Shown here: positions 16,883 through 24,845 of the stretch, piece by piece | Position numbering within the stretch: position 1 is the first letter of the stretch | Layout: every line of letters starts with the position of its first letter | Assembly (NCBI GenBank): GCA_030831705.1 | Contig: JAURKO010000240.1 | Coordinates: 1 to 40,929 of the forward strand | DNA length: 40,929 nt | Direction of reading: 5' to 3' | Origin: Daejeonella sp. | Lineage (GTDB): Bacteria > Bacteroidota > Bacteroidia > Sphingobacteriales > Sphingobacteriaceae | Program-made: the position numbers and the translations under genes | The notes under the pieces: generated by a model | The model's database searches: none | The model's input: only the letters and a program-made list of their open reading frames with translations | Told to the model about the DNA's origin: nothing

Positions 16883-16931
16883 CGACCTCAGACCTCCGAT
16901 AACAGACAACAGGTAACAGACAACACCTAAC
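16883..16931. repeat. Heptamer array, AGACAAC type
   Basis: Seven units: CGACCTC, AGACCTC, CGATAAC, AGACAAC, AGGTAAC, AGACAAC, ACCTAAC. The last base is the first base of the acyl-CoA reductase stop codon (complement of CTA, 16931-16933), so the array abuts the end of that gene. Confidence 0.55.
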
Positions 16932-17956
16932 TACTCAAGTTCTCTCAAAAACTTCATCGTATCCACACCATCTGCATAATCAAAAAGGCCCGGGCACTGG
17001 CTTTGACCAAATGGTACTGTGCTAAGTGGTAATTTGGAGTTTGAAACGATGCACTGGATCAGATCTTCATTTTTTATTAATTCAAGGCCAACTTCTTCAA
17101 GGCTCTGATATTCTTCGTAATATAATACTGCCAGCGGTGAAACAAAACTTGAATCTTCTTTTAATAATAGAAATCCGTTGTCGAGGTGTTTGTCGAGATT
17201 GACTAAAAATATCGATTTGTTATAATCGTAGTTGTTATTGTATTTGTGATGATCGGCTACGGCTTTAAATTCTTCTATCGATTCAAAAAATGTTTTGAAA
17301 TCATATCCTTTTGGCACATAGATTTTTGAGACGTTCCTGCAGCCTAGACCGAAATAATCAAATATATCATGACCAAGTGCTTTGAGATCTTCCCTGCTCT
17401 CCCGACCGTTTAGTACAGCAACACTGTTTCGGTTTTTACGGATGATATGTGGCACCTTACTGAAATAATAATCAAAATATCTTGAAGTGTTGTTGCTGCC
17501 GGTTGCGATTACCGCATCAAAATCTTTCAGTCTATCAATAAAACTGATCCGACGCTCAAAAGCTGGCTCAATTTCAATTAGTTTTTCCAGTATGTAGGGT
17601 ATAAATTTCTGATCTTGGGAGGATAGTTTAATCAGCGCTTTGTGACCTGATGCCAAAACGCAAAGGATATCATGAAATCCAACAATTGGAATATTGCCTG
17701 CCAGAATTAAACCAATAGAGCGCATCTTTAATTCGGCGTTTCCAGATTCATTTTGTAGCCATTTTTCCAAATCCCTTTTATTCAGCATTCCAGCAATGGC
17801 ACGAACTGCCATTTGTGCACTTTGAGGAGTGAACCAGGCATTATATTGGTGTGCAGCGCTAATCAGTGCACTTAATTGCTCATTTGGCTGTGCCAAGATA
17901 TGGCTTAAAGCCTCAAAAGCTATGATTCGTTGATTACTTGTCAAAATCTTACTCAT
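16931..17956 (-). CDS. LuxC-like acyl-CoA reductase
   Basis: This 341-residue protein resembles the acyl-CoA reductase LuxC/aldehyde dehydrogenase superfamily. Visible landmarks are GLILAGNIPIVGFHDILCVL near residue 85, VIATGSNNTSRYFDYYF, IIRKNRNSVAVLNGRE and the likely catalytic cysteine in FGLGCRNVSKIYVPKGYD near residue 205. The family reduces fatty acyl-CoA or acyl-enzyme to aldehyde with NADPH. It is shorter than LuxC of luminous bacteria (about 480 residues) but similar in size to the Bacteroidota form. The gene is divergent from a 4Fe-4S ferredoxin, a pairing I recall from this phylum that hints at an electron link; the product use is unknown. Confidence 0.85.
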   Translation of the reverse strand: MSKILTSNQRIIAFEALSHILAQPNEQLSALISAAHQYNAWFTPQSAQMAVRAIAGMLNKRDLEKWLQNESGNAELKMRSIGLILAGNIPIVGFHDILCVLASGHKALIKLSSQDQKFIPYILEKLIEIEPAFERRISFIDRLKDFDAVIATGSNNTSRYFDYYFSKVPHIIRKNRNSVAVLNGRESREDLKALGHDIFDYFGLGCRNVSKIYVPKGYDFKTFFESIEEFKAVADHHKYNNNYDYNKSIFLVNLDKHLDNGFLLLKEDSSFVSPLAVLYYEEYQSLEEVGLELIKNEDLIQCIVSNSKLPLSTVPFGQSQCPGLFDYADGVDTMKFLRELE

Positions 17957-17980
17957 TCAAATTTTTACTTCAAATAATGT

Positions 17981-17988
17981 TATATTTG
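17981..17988 (+). promoter_or_regulatory. Ferredoxin promoter, -7 element
   Basis: TATATTTG is an exact match to TAnnTTTG, 73 bases before the ferredoxin ATG at 18061. This position also supports the later start over an upstream in-frame start at 18019. Confidence 0.5.
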
Positions 17989-18060
17989 TACCACACTTTA
18001 ATATGAGACTATTCTCTATTGAAGTGCAAAAATAGCTTTACAAATAGACTTTTAGATAAA

Positions 18061-18411
18061 ATGGCAATTAAAATCACCGATGAGTGTATTAACTGCGGGG
18101 CTTGTGAGCCCGAATGTCCAAATAATGCAATTTATGACGCAGGTGCTGCATGGAGATTTTCCGATGGTACAGGATTAAAAGGACTTATTGATTTTGGAGA
18201 TGGTTCAACACTCAATGCTGAAGAAGCACAGGCTGCTGTTTCAGATGAGGTGTATTACATTGTCTCTGACAAATGCACAGAATGTGTAGGTTTTCATGAT
18301 GAGCCTCAGTGCGCTGCTGTTTGTCCGGTAGACTGCTGTGTTGATGATGAAGATGTTCGTGAAAGCCGTGAAGAACTGCTTGCTAAGAAATCTTGGCTGC
18401 ACCTTGAATAA
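18061..18411 (+). CDS. 4Fe-4S dicluster ferredoxin
   Basis: ATG 18061 gives 116 residues and matches the family start MAIKITDECINCGACEPECP. The first cluster motif is CINCGACEPECP. The second is unusual in having a longer loop, CTECVGFHDEPQCAAVCPVDC, the pattern of ferredoxins with one standard and one extended cysteine motif that bind two [4Fe-4S] clusters. Between them lies a ~55-residue acidic insert. It transfers electrons in the cytoplasm; the partner is unknown, but the divergent acyl-CoA reductase gene is a candidate by position. A hairpin with a T run 18 bases after the stop probably ends transcription. Confidence 0.93.
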   Translation: MAIKITDECINCGACEPECPNNAIYDAGAAWRFSDGTGLKGLIDFGDGSTLNAEEAQAAVSDEVYYIVSDKCTECVGFHDEPQCAAVCPVDCCVDDEDVRESREELLAKKSWLHLE

Positions 18412-18428
18412 AGGTCTTAAAAAACATT

Positions 18429-18456
18429 AGCGTATTGATATTTTCAATGCTTTTTT
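18429..18456 (+). terminator. Rho-independent terminator after the ferredoxin gene
   Basis: AGC-GT-ATTGA (18429-18438) pairs with TCAAT-GCT (18444-18451) around a short AT loop, with a two-base bulge, and is followed by TTTTTT at 18451-18456. It lies between convergent genes. Confidence 0.55.
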
Positions 18457-18467
18457 ATTAAGTTTTT

Positions 18468-18941
18468 TCACTTCTGCAACGGATTAGGAATAATCAAAAC
18501 AGGGCATTTTGATCTTCTTGTAACACCCTCGGAAACACTTCCTGAAATAAAGTGATCAAATCCTGTTCTGCCATGGGTTCCCAGTATGATCAGGTCAGCA
18601 TTGCATTCTTCTGCTACTGAAAGTATCTCATCCTGTGGCCTCCCAATCCGGGTATAGGTTGAAATCTCTACTTTCTTTCCATGCTGCTCAATTAATCTTT
18701 TAAAAAGATTTTTACTCGCTTCTTCCTGAATGTTCATTAACTCAGGAATCATTGCAGGCGACTCGTTAAGTAAGGGGTCAGCTGTGTAAGATGATGCAAT
18801 TGGAATTTCATCCGCATGTACCAATATGATTTTTGAACCGAGATTATGTGCAAGCAATACACCGTAATTTACTGCCAAATCAGAATAAGGGCTGTCTTCA
18901 ACCGCTATAAGTATTCTGTTAATGTTTTCAGGACTTATCAT
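18468..18941 (-). CDS. Universal stress protein (UspA family)
   Basis: This 157-residue protein is a single-domain UspA-type alpha/beta fold. It starts ILIAVEDSPYSDLAVNYGVLL and ends with the ATP-binding signature GTHGRTGFDHFISGSVSEGV followed by RSKCPVLIIP. The G-2X-G-9X-G-S/T pattern is intact, so it belongs to the ATP-binding class. Such proteins help survival under starvation or redox and metal stress; the exact role is unknown. The gene is alone, convergent with the ferredoxin gene and divergent from the NlpC/P60 gene 86 bases away. Confidence 0.95.
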   Translation of the reverse strand: MISPENINRILIAVEDSPYSDLAVNYGVLLAHNLGSKIILVHADEIPIASSYTADPLLNESPAMIPELMNIQEEASKNLFKRLIEQHGKKVEISTYTRIGRPQDEILSVAEECNADLIILGTHGRTGFDHFISGSVSEGVTRRSKCPVLIIPNPLQK

Positions 18942-19027
18942 AATTCTTTTCCGGTTAAATTACAGTGATTTTGATATTAAGGCTTCAATTATCCCTCAAT
19001 TTAGTGTAAAATTGGTTTATTTGCAAT

Positions 19028-19813
19028 ATGAATCAACAGTTTGGTGTCTGTAATCTTGCGCTTGTCCCGCTCCGGACTGATCCATCCGATAGGAGCGAGA
19101 TGTCTTCTCAATTATTATTTGGCGATAGTTTTGTTATTCTTGAGGTTGGAGAGAAATGGACAAGGGTTGTGACCAGCTATGATGACTATGAAGGCTGGAT
19201 AGATAATAAACAATACGTTGTAATTAGTGATATAGCCCATGCTGGCTTATCAAATCTGAATACAATACTTGGTTTATCCGCAATTCATGCTGTATTGAAA
19301 ACCGATACTTCAGAAGTGCTGAGTCTGCTGGCTGGTACCATTATTCCCCAAACTGTAGATAATTATTTCTATTTGGGAGAAACCCGATATAAACTCGAAG
19401 GACAGGTTCGCCATCCGAATATTAACGAATTCAGATCTTCAGTTACGAATGCAGCCATGTTTTTTATGAATGCACCTTATTTATGGGGAGGACGTTCAGT
19501 TTTTGGTATCGATTGCTCTGGGTTTACGCAAATGGTGTTCCGGCAATTTGGTATCCGTTTAAAGCGGGACGCTTGGCAGCAGGCTGAACAAGGTGAATTA
19601 TTAGGATTTATTCAGGAAGCCAGAGCAGGGGATCTCGCTTTTTTTGATAATGAAGAAGGCCGTATCACTCACGTTGGAATCATGCTCGACAATAATCGTA
19701 TTATTCATGCGTCAGGAAAGGTTAGAATCGATACTATCGATACGCAGGGTATTTTCAATAAGGAGCAGAATAAATACACGCACAAATTGAGGATTGTTAA
19801 GCGATTTAATTAG
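19028..19813 (+). CDS. NlpC/P60 family cysteine peptidase with SH3-like domains
   Basis: This 261-residue protein has an SH3b-like N-terminus (about residues 5-65, LVPLRTDPSDRSEMSSQLLF and WTRVVTSYDDYEGWID). A second SH3-like segment runs to about 125. An NlpC/P60 domain follows, with the catalytic Cys in IDCSGF near residue 162 and the His in THVGIML near 216, plus RIIHASGKVR. Such enzymes cut cell-wall peptides, often gamma-D-Glu-diaminopimelate bonds, in recycling or remodelling. No signal peptide is visible, so it may act in the cytoplasm on recycled muropeptides. The TAG stop overlaps the first base of a heptad array. Confidence 0.93.
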   Translation: MNQQFGVCNLALVPLRTDPSDRSEMSSQLLFGDSFVILEVGEKWTRVVTSYDDYEGWIDNKQYVVISDIAHAGLSNLNTILGLSAIHAVLKTDTSEVLSLLAGTIIPQTVDNYFYLGETRYKLEGQVRHPNINEFRSSVTNAAMFFMNAPYLWGGRSVFGIDCSGFTQMVFRQFGIRLKRDAWQQAEQGELLGFIQEARAGDLAFFDNEEGRITHVGIMLDNNRIIHASGKVRIDTIDTQGIFNKEQNKYTHKLRIVKRFN

Positions 19814-19881
19814 TTGAGAATTGAGAATTGACAGTTGACAGTTGACAGTTGACAGTTGACAGTTGACAGTTGACAGTTGAG
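19812..19881. repeat. Tandem heptamer array (AGTTGAC)
   Basis: Ten units: AGTTGAG, AATTGAG, AATTGAC, six perfect AGTTGAC copies (19833-19874), then AGTTGAG. The array starts in the stop codon of the NlpC/P60 gene. Because 7 is not a multiple of 3, TGA occurs in all three frames of the plus strand, while the reverse strand has no stop codons in the perfect part. Confidence 0.95.
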
Positions 19882-19938
19882 AAGATTACTAAATTAAGTT
19901 ATTTTAAGAGTAAATACATGAAGCTTTGTGCAATTTCT

Positions 19939-19959
19939 CAGGCAACGGGCAACTGATAA
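19939..19959. repeat. Short heptamer array opposite the AGTTGAC array
   Basis: Three units: CAGGCAA, CGGGCAA, CTGATAA. The stop codon of the WD40 gene follows within two bases. With the array at 19812-19881 it encloses a 57-base core, so the convergent spacer between the NlpC/P60 and WD40 genes is an array-core-array element. Confidence 0.4.
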
Positions 19960-19960
19960 A

Positions 19961-20878
19961 TTATGCCTCAAATTCCACTCTCCAAATCTTCATCAACTTA
20001 TCATCGCTAACTGAAATGAGATGATTATCAATCGGTTCCCAGATTATTTTGTTTATGGAAAGGCGGTGGGAATCATACCCTTTTTCAATGCTGATGGTTT
20101 TCTTCAAGCTGTAAGTTTCTGTATCCCATATTTTGATGCTTTTATCCCGGCTTGCCGTTGCAAGGTATGGGAGATCTGGGTGGAAAGCGATACTATAAAT
20201 CGAGAATAAATGTGCCGGAATACTCTGGATCAATGAATAATCTGAAGTACTCCAAATCTTCAATTGAGCATCCCTGCTTCCTGTTAAAAGGTGTTTTCCA
20301 TCCGGAGAATATTGTATTGAACTTACCGGCATGGTATGTTCATTGATAATATGAATCAGGCTATAATCTTCGAGATTATATATTCTAACCGTATTGTCTT
20401 TACAACCAAAAGCAACAGTTTTTTCATCCGGACTGATCGCGATTACCCTTATTGTTTCTTGAGAAACCTTGAATGAAAATACTAATTTCAGACTTTTCAG
20501 ATCCCAAATACTAACTGTTCCATCTTCAGATGATATCACCAGTTCATTTTTTGAACCTACAGATTTGATATCAAAAATCGGAAGTTTATGATGATCCAAT
20601 ACCGCTACAACCTTTTGTTCCTCAAAATTGAAAACATCTACCTGTCCGCTACGCTCTGCAGCCAAAAGTAAAGGTTCCGAAATTGGGCAATGGAGACTGT
20701 AAACTGATGATTTTACTGGGAATAGCACCTTGATAAAGCCTGGTTTTTTTACATGCCATTCTACAACCCCTTTGTCATTCCCGCCAGTGAATACTATTCC
20801 GGCTTTTTGAGAATTCTCAACGGCAAAGATGGGATTTTGATGCCCTGATAAGGTAGCTATATTTTGTATTTTAATCAT
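19961..20878 (-). CDS. WD40 repeat protein at the end of the histidine operon
   Basis: This 305-residue protein is made of about seven WD40 repeats. Clear repeat ends include DGTVSIWDLKSLKL, DNTVRIYNLEDYSL, DAQLKIWSTSDYSL, DKSIKIWDTETYSL and DDKLMKIWRVEFE. One beta-propeller of seven blades would use the full length, leaving no room for a catalytic domain. No signal peptide is visible, so it is probably a cytoplasmic scaffold with unknown partners. It starts 20 bases after the hisIE stop on the same strand with no terminator between, so it is probably transcribed with the histidine genes. A functional link to histidine synthesis is not established. Confidence 0.93.
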   Translation of the reverse strand: MIKIQNIATLSGHQNPIFAVENSQKAGIVFTGGNDKGVVEWHVKKPGFIKVLFPVKSSVYSLHCPISEPLLLAAERSGQVDVFNFEEQKVVAVLDHHKLPIFDIKSVGSKNELVISSEDGTVSIWDLKSLKLVFSFKVSQETIRVIAISPDEKTVAFGCKDNTVRIYNLEDYSLIHIINEHTMPVSSIQYSPDGKHLLTGSRDAQLKIWSTSDYSLIQSIPAHLFSIYSIAFHPDLPYLATASRDKSIKIWDTETYSLKKTISIEKGYDSHRLSINKIIWEPIDNHLISVSDDKLMKIWRVEFEA

Positions 20879-20898
20879 ATTTTGAGGCTGCTCAAAAT

Positions 20899-21492
20899 CT
20901 ATTTTCCTGAATGTCTTCCCTCCAGATTTTGGGCAATTTTTTCAAGGCTGACGTTCTTTTCTTTCAACAATACCAGCAGATGAAATATCAGGTCAGACGC
21001 CTCATTGATTAAGTCATTCTCTGTTTCATTGAGTGCAGCAATAACAGTTTCAACACCTTCCTCACCAACCTTTTGTGCAATCTTATTCAATCCTTTATTT
21101 CGAAGCTTATTGACATAAGATTCTTCTACGGGATTTGCATATCGATCCCCAATGATTTTCTCCAGTTCAAAAATGAAATTCTGGTTAAATGCAGTATCAA
21201 AACAGCTTCTGTTGCCTTTGTGACAAGTAGGACCAATTGGATTTACTTTAATTAACAAAGTGTCATTATCACAATCCTCACTGATAGATAATACATCGAG
21301 ATAATTCCCGCTCTCCTCACCTTTTGTCCATAATCGGTTTTTCGATCTTGAAAAAAATGTGACCCTCTTTTCAGTGACTGTTTTCTGGTATGCTTCCGCA
21401 TTCATGTAGCCAAGCATTAACACTTCTAGCGTTTGCTCATCCTGAATGATTGCAGGTATCAGGCCATTTCCTTTATTGAAATCAATTGTCAT
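20899..21492 (-). CDS. hisI: Bifunctional phosphoribosyl-AMP cyclohydrolase/phosphoribosyl-ATP pyrophosphatase HisIE
   Basis: This 197-residue fusion carries steps 2 and 3 of histidine synthesis. The N-terminal HisI half has LMLGYMNAEAYQKT, TFFSRSKNRLWTKGE, the metal-binding segment SEDCDNDTLLIKV and GPTCHKGNRSCF. The C-terminal HisE half (about residues 110-197) has EEGVETVIAALNE and EASDLIFHLLVLL, the MazG-like pyrophosphatase helices with acidic metal ligands. The pyrophosphatase removes PPi from phosphoribosyl-ATP, and the cyclohydrolase opens the purine ring. It is the last histidine gene, 11 bases after hisF. Confidence 0.97.
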   Translation of the reverse strand: MTIDFNKGNGLIPAIIQDEQTLEVLMLGYMNAEAYQKTVTEKRVTFFSRSKNRLWTKGEESGNYLDVLSISEDCDNDTLLIKVNPIGPTCHKGNRSCFDTAFNQNFIFELEKIIGDRYANPVEESYVNKLRNKGLNKIAQKVGEEGVETVIAALNETENDLINEASDLIFHLLVLLKEKNVSLEKIAQNLEGRHSGK

Positions 21493-21503
21493 GTTCTCCG
21501 GAC

Positions 21504-22277
21504 TTATAATCTAACTTCTATTTTATGTTTATGGAGCACTTTCTTCAAGTCGGGAATCAGAATTTCACCGTAATGAAAAACTGAAGCTGCAAGTGCTGCA
21601 TCTGCATTACTTATTTTAAATACATCCACAAAATCCTGAATATTTCCTGCACCACCGGAGGCAATCAGGGGAATGTTTAGCGTATTATTTATTTTCTTTA
21701 GCAAGCTATTATCAAAACCAGCTTTTGTACCATCATGGTCCATGGAAGTTAGAAGGATTTCTCCTGCACCCCTGCTCTCGGCTTCCTTAATCCAGTCTTC
21801 GGTCTCAATTTCTGTCGCAATTCTGCCTCCATTCAAGTGGACATAATTTTTGCCATTTATATGTTTTGTGTCAATAGCCACTACAACGAACTGCTTCCCA
21901 AATGCCATTGCAAGTTCATCGATAAATGCCGGGTTCCTGACTACTGCAGAATTAACAGAAATCTTGTCAGCTCCTGAGTTGAGAAGTACGTCGGCATCAG
22001 ATATCTCATTTATTCCCCCGCCAATTGTAAACGGAATGTTGACCTGCCTGGCAACAGCTTGAACAAGTTCAACAATTGTTTTTCTTCGCTCATGAGTTGC
22101 TGTAATGTCAAGAAATACAAGTTCATCAGCCCCTTGTCTGGAATACTGATAAGCTAATTCAACTGGATCTCCCGCATCTCTTAAAGAAACAAAATTGACG
22201 CCTTTAACGGTTCGTCCATCTTTTACATCAAGGCAGGGTATAATTCGTTTTGCCAGGTCATTGCCTGCAGTAATCAC
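21504..22277 (-). CDS. hisF: Imidazole glycerol phosphate synthase cyclase subunit HisF
   Basis: The barrel begins at [20 protein letters not shown] and contains [45 protein letters not shown] and IASGGAGN, with the two catalytic aspartates in CLDV and SMDHDGT. HisF uses ammonia from HisH to make imidazole-glycerol phosphate and AICAR. The start is uncertain: no in-frame ATG lies near the expected position; GTG 22277 (257 residues) is chosen over TTG 22304 (266) or CTG 22256. An ATG at 22267 is out of frame. The spacer to hisA is 129 bases, long for this operon, and has a hairpin ACCC/GGGT. Confidence 0.93.
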   Translation of the reverse strand: MITAGNDLAKRIIPCLDVKDGRTVKGVNFVSLRDAGDPVELAYQYSRQGADELVFLDITATHERRKTIVELVQAVARQVNIPFTIGGGINEISDADVLLNSGADKISVNSAVVRNPAFIDELAMAFGKQFVVVAIDTKHINGKNYVHLNGGRIATEIETEDWIKEAESRGAGEILLTSMDHDGTKAGFDNSLLKKINNTLNIPLIASGGAGNIQDFVDVFKISNADAALAASVFHYGEILIPDLKKVLHKHKIEVRL

Positions 22278-22406
22278 GTCAGTTTGTAGGATTGAGGATT
22301 TCAAAACTTAGATAAATGAATTACCCTTCTATGGGTGTTTGTTTGTAAAAAGAAATTAATTGCTTACCTAACTATGGCAAATTTTTAATTCTTAAAACCG
22401 AAAAAT

Positions 22407-23156
22407 TTAGAAACTAATCAATGCTTTAAGATTCCAGTCTTTAATTTCTTCTGTTGAAATTCGTCCTTCATAGATTGCTTTACCAACAACACATGATTCA
22501 ACTTTGATTTTTTGCAGATCTTCAATATCCTTCATTGAACTGATTCCACCTGAAGCAATCAATTTTATGAATGGGGAGTGTTCAAGCAACTTTTTATATA
22601 AACTTACTCCAGCACCGCCTAATTTACCATCCTTATCGATATCTGTGCATAGAAACCTAAAAAATCCAAGATTCAAACATTTATCAACATAATCCATCAG
22701 TTTAATGGGAGAACTTTCCATCCATCCTGAATATTTGATTACTTCATCAAGTACATCAATGGCCACCACAACCTGATCCTGACATTTCTCTTTACCACAT
22801 ACTTCCTGACTTAGCTCCTGAAGGAAATTTACATTGGTGATTGCCTGAGTTCCAACTATAACCCGATGGACTCCGGCATCAATCAGTTCTTTCACTTTTT
22901 CAATACTTCTGATGCCACCACCATACTGTATTTTTATACTCGTCTTGTGGATAATATCAAACAGATATTTTTGATTACTAAAATCACCCTTAGCACCGTT
23001 AAGGTCTATGATATGGATAAACTCAGTACCGTTAGAAGTGTATTTTTCAATCATCCCCTCCAGGGTAACATCATAAAATGTTGCCTGTTCATAGTCTCCT
23101 TCACGTAAACGGACAACCTTTCCGTTTAAAATATCAATAGCTGGAATTATATACAT
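22407..23156 (-). CDS. hisA: Phosphoribosylformimino-5-aminoimidazole carboxamide ribotide isomerase HisA
   Basis: This 249-residue half-barrel-duplicated TIM protein starts MYIIPAIDILNGKVVRLREG, with the catalytic Asp in AIDI. It goes on with IHIIDLNGAKG, IQYGGGIRS, RVIVGTQAI, FLCTDIDKDGKLGG, IASGGISS and VVGKAIYEG, the phosphate-binding loops of the family, plus the second catalytic Asp in TDIDKDG. It converts ProFAR to PRFAR, the substrate of HisHF. It starts four bases after the hisH stop. The long gap downstream of it, before hisF, is the only sizeable break in the operon. Confidence 0.97.
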   Translation of the reverse strand: MYIIPAIDILNGKVVRLREGDYEQATFYDVTLEGMIEKYTSNGTEFIHIIDLNGAKGDFSNQKYLFDIIHKTSIKIQYGGGIRSIEKVKELIDAGVHRVIVGTQAITNVNFLQELSQEVCGKEKCQDQVVVAIDVLDEVIKYSGWMESSPIKLMDYVDKCLNLGFFRFLCTDIDKDGKLGGAGVSLYKKLLEHSPFIKLIASGGISSMKDIEDLQKIKVESCVVGKAIYEGRISTEEIKDWNLKALISF

Positions 23157-23160
23157 GAGC

Positions 23161-23754
23161 TTAAACTAAGTGTGCAAAATTTTTTAACAATTGTTCACCG
23201 GCTACACCGGATTTTTCTGGATGAAACTGAACGCCATAAAAGTTATCTTTCTGTATAACCGCAGAGAATTTTATTCCGTATTCTGCTAAAGCAATCGTAA
23301 AAATAGAATTAAATTCTATAAAATAAGAGTGAACGAAATAAAAATGAGTTCCCGGTATGATATTTCTGAACAAAGGATTATTAGAAGACTGAAATACTTT
23401 ATTCCATCCGGTATGTGGTACTTTAATATTTAGTTTCTCACTAAATAGCCTTGTTTTGAGTGGAATTATACCTGTTAGATTGGAGTCACCTTCCTCTGAA
23501 TGGATGGTCAATAACTGCATTCCTACGCAAATTCCAAGCACTGGCTTCTTTAGAGCTATTATGGATGGCACTAGTCCGGTATCTTCCAGCTTTTGCATGG
23601 CCGAACCTGCATGGCCTACACCAGGAATAATATAGCGGTCGTATTTATCGAAGTCTTCTGCTTTTTTGATCATCCCATAGTTTAATTCAAGACGATCAAG
23701 AGCAGCAGTTAACGAAAAAATATTTCCGGCGCCATAATAAACTATACCAATCAT
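23161..23754 (-). CDS. hisH: Imidazole glycerol phosphate synthase glutamine amidotransferase subunit HisH
   Basis: This 197-residue class I glutamine amidotransferase has the nucleophile elbow GICVGMQLL with Cys near residue 76. The oxyanion strand segment is PGVGHAG, and the catalytic His/Glu pair lies in GVQFHPEKSG near residue 178. It hydrolyses glutamine and channels ammonia to HisF. The start overlaps the end of hisB by four bases, which implies translational coupling. HisF is not next to it but two genes on, separated by hisA, as in the common hisH-hisA-hisF order. Confidence 0.97.
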   Translation of the reverse strand: MIGIVYYGAGNIFSLTAALDRLELNYGMIKKAEDFDKYDRYIIPGVGHAGSAMQKLEDTGLVPSIIALKKPVLGICVGMQLLTIHSEEGDSNLTGIIPLKTRLFSEKLNIKVPHTGWNKVFQSSNNPLFRNIIPGTHFYFVHSYFIEFNSIFTIALAEYGIKFSAVIQKDNFYGVQFHPEKSGVAGEQLLKNFAHLV

Positions 23755-24845
23755 AATACTCCTTTAGTACTTGGCAATTCTGTTCCAGTAATTTGAATGG
23801 CTTGTTTTATGCATTTAGCCAGAGCCTTAAAGCTTGCTTCTATCATGTGATGGGTATTACTTCCATCTATAATTTTGAGATTTAAATTCATGCCGGCATG
23901 CTCAGAGAATGATTTCATCCAATGATCAAACATTTCTGTCGGGAAATCGCCAACGTACTCGCGGTCGAATTTGCCTTCATAAATAAAATAAGCCCGGTCA
24001 GAAAAATCAATAGCGCATTGAACCAGTGCCTCGTCCATCGGCAAAAGAAATCCATAACGCTCAATTCCGCGCTTATCTCCCAATGCCTGTTTAAAAGCTT
24101 TTCCCAATGCAATTGCACTGTCTTCAATTGTATGATGCTCATCAATTTCAAGGTCGCCCTGAACCCTGATAGTCAAGTCGATACCCGAATGCTTTGCCAA
24201 TTGATCAAGCATATGATCATAAAATTTCAATCCGGTATCAATGTTATGCTCACCATTTCCATCCAGGTTCAAAATCAGACTGATTTTCGTCTCTTTTGTA
24301 TTGCGCTCAAGTTCAACTAATCTGTCTTTTTTGGCACTAAGAAATTTACTTATTTCCTTCCAGTTATTACTACAAAGAGCTGTATTATCCAAGTTCCGGT
24401 TTGAAAAAAAGATAGCCTTACATCCAAGATTTACCGCAAGCTGAACATCAGTTTCACGGTCGCCTATAGTATAAGAATTATGAAGATCGATGAGGTTGGA
24501 GATCAGGTAATTAGTTAATAATCCAGTATTTGGCTTACGATTCGGACTATTATCCTCCGGAAAGGAATCATCAATGAATAGTTCAGCAAATCTTATCCCT
24601 TCATTTTCCAGAACCTTCAGCATTTTCTGATGTGGTTTTTGGAAATCCTCTTCAGGGAAACTGCTTGTGCCTCTTCCATCCTGATTGCTAACCATTACTA
24701 ATTCATACCCAAAATCTTGAAGCATTTTCAATGATGAAATTGCATAAGGAATGAACTCCAATTTTTCAAGACTATCTACCTGCATGTCGACAGGGGGCTC
24801 GACAATTATAGTTCCATCGCGATCAATAAATAATACTTTTTTCAT
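23751..24845 (-). CDS. hisB: Bifunctional histidinol-phosphatase/imidazoleglycerol-phosphate dehydratase HisB
   Basis: This 364-residue fusion has an N-terminal HAD phosphatase domain with FIDRDGTIIVEPP (nucleophile Asp near residue 8), VMVSNQDG and YTIGDRETDVQLA. The C-terminal dehydratase (about residues 172-364) contains LNLDGNGEHNIDTGLKFYDH, DEHHTIEDSAIALGKA, SEHAGMNLNLK and TNTHHMIEASFKALAK-like manganese-binding histidines (visible as NTHHMIEASFK). The fused form is typical of Enterobacteria and many Bacteroidota. It catalyses steps 6 and 8. It overlaps hisC upstream and hisH downstream by four bases each. Confidence 0.97.
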   Translation of the reverse strand: MKKVLFIDRDGTIIVEPPVDMQVDSLEKLEFIPYAISSLKMLQDFGYELVMVSNQDGRGTSSFPEEDFQKPHQKMLKVLENEGIRFAELFIDDSFPEDNSPNRKPNTGLLTNYLISNLIDLHNSYTIGDRETDVQLAVNLGCKAIFFSNRNLDNTALCSNNWKEISKFLSAKKDRLVELERNTKETKISLILNLDGNGEHNIDTGLKFYDHMLDQLAKHSGIDLTIRVQGDLEIDEHHTIEDSAIALGKAFKQALGDKRGIERYGFLLPMDEALVQCAIDFSDRAYFIYEGKFDREYVGDFPTEMFDHWMKSFSEHAGMNLNLKIIDGSNTHHMIEASFKALAKCIKQAIQITGTELPSTKGVL

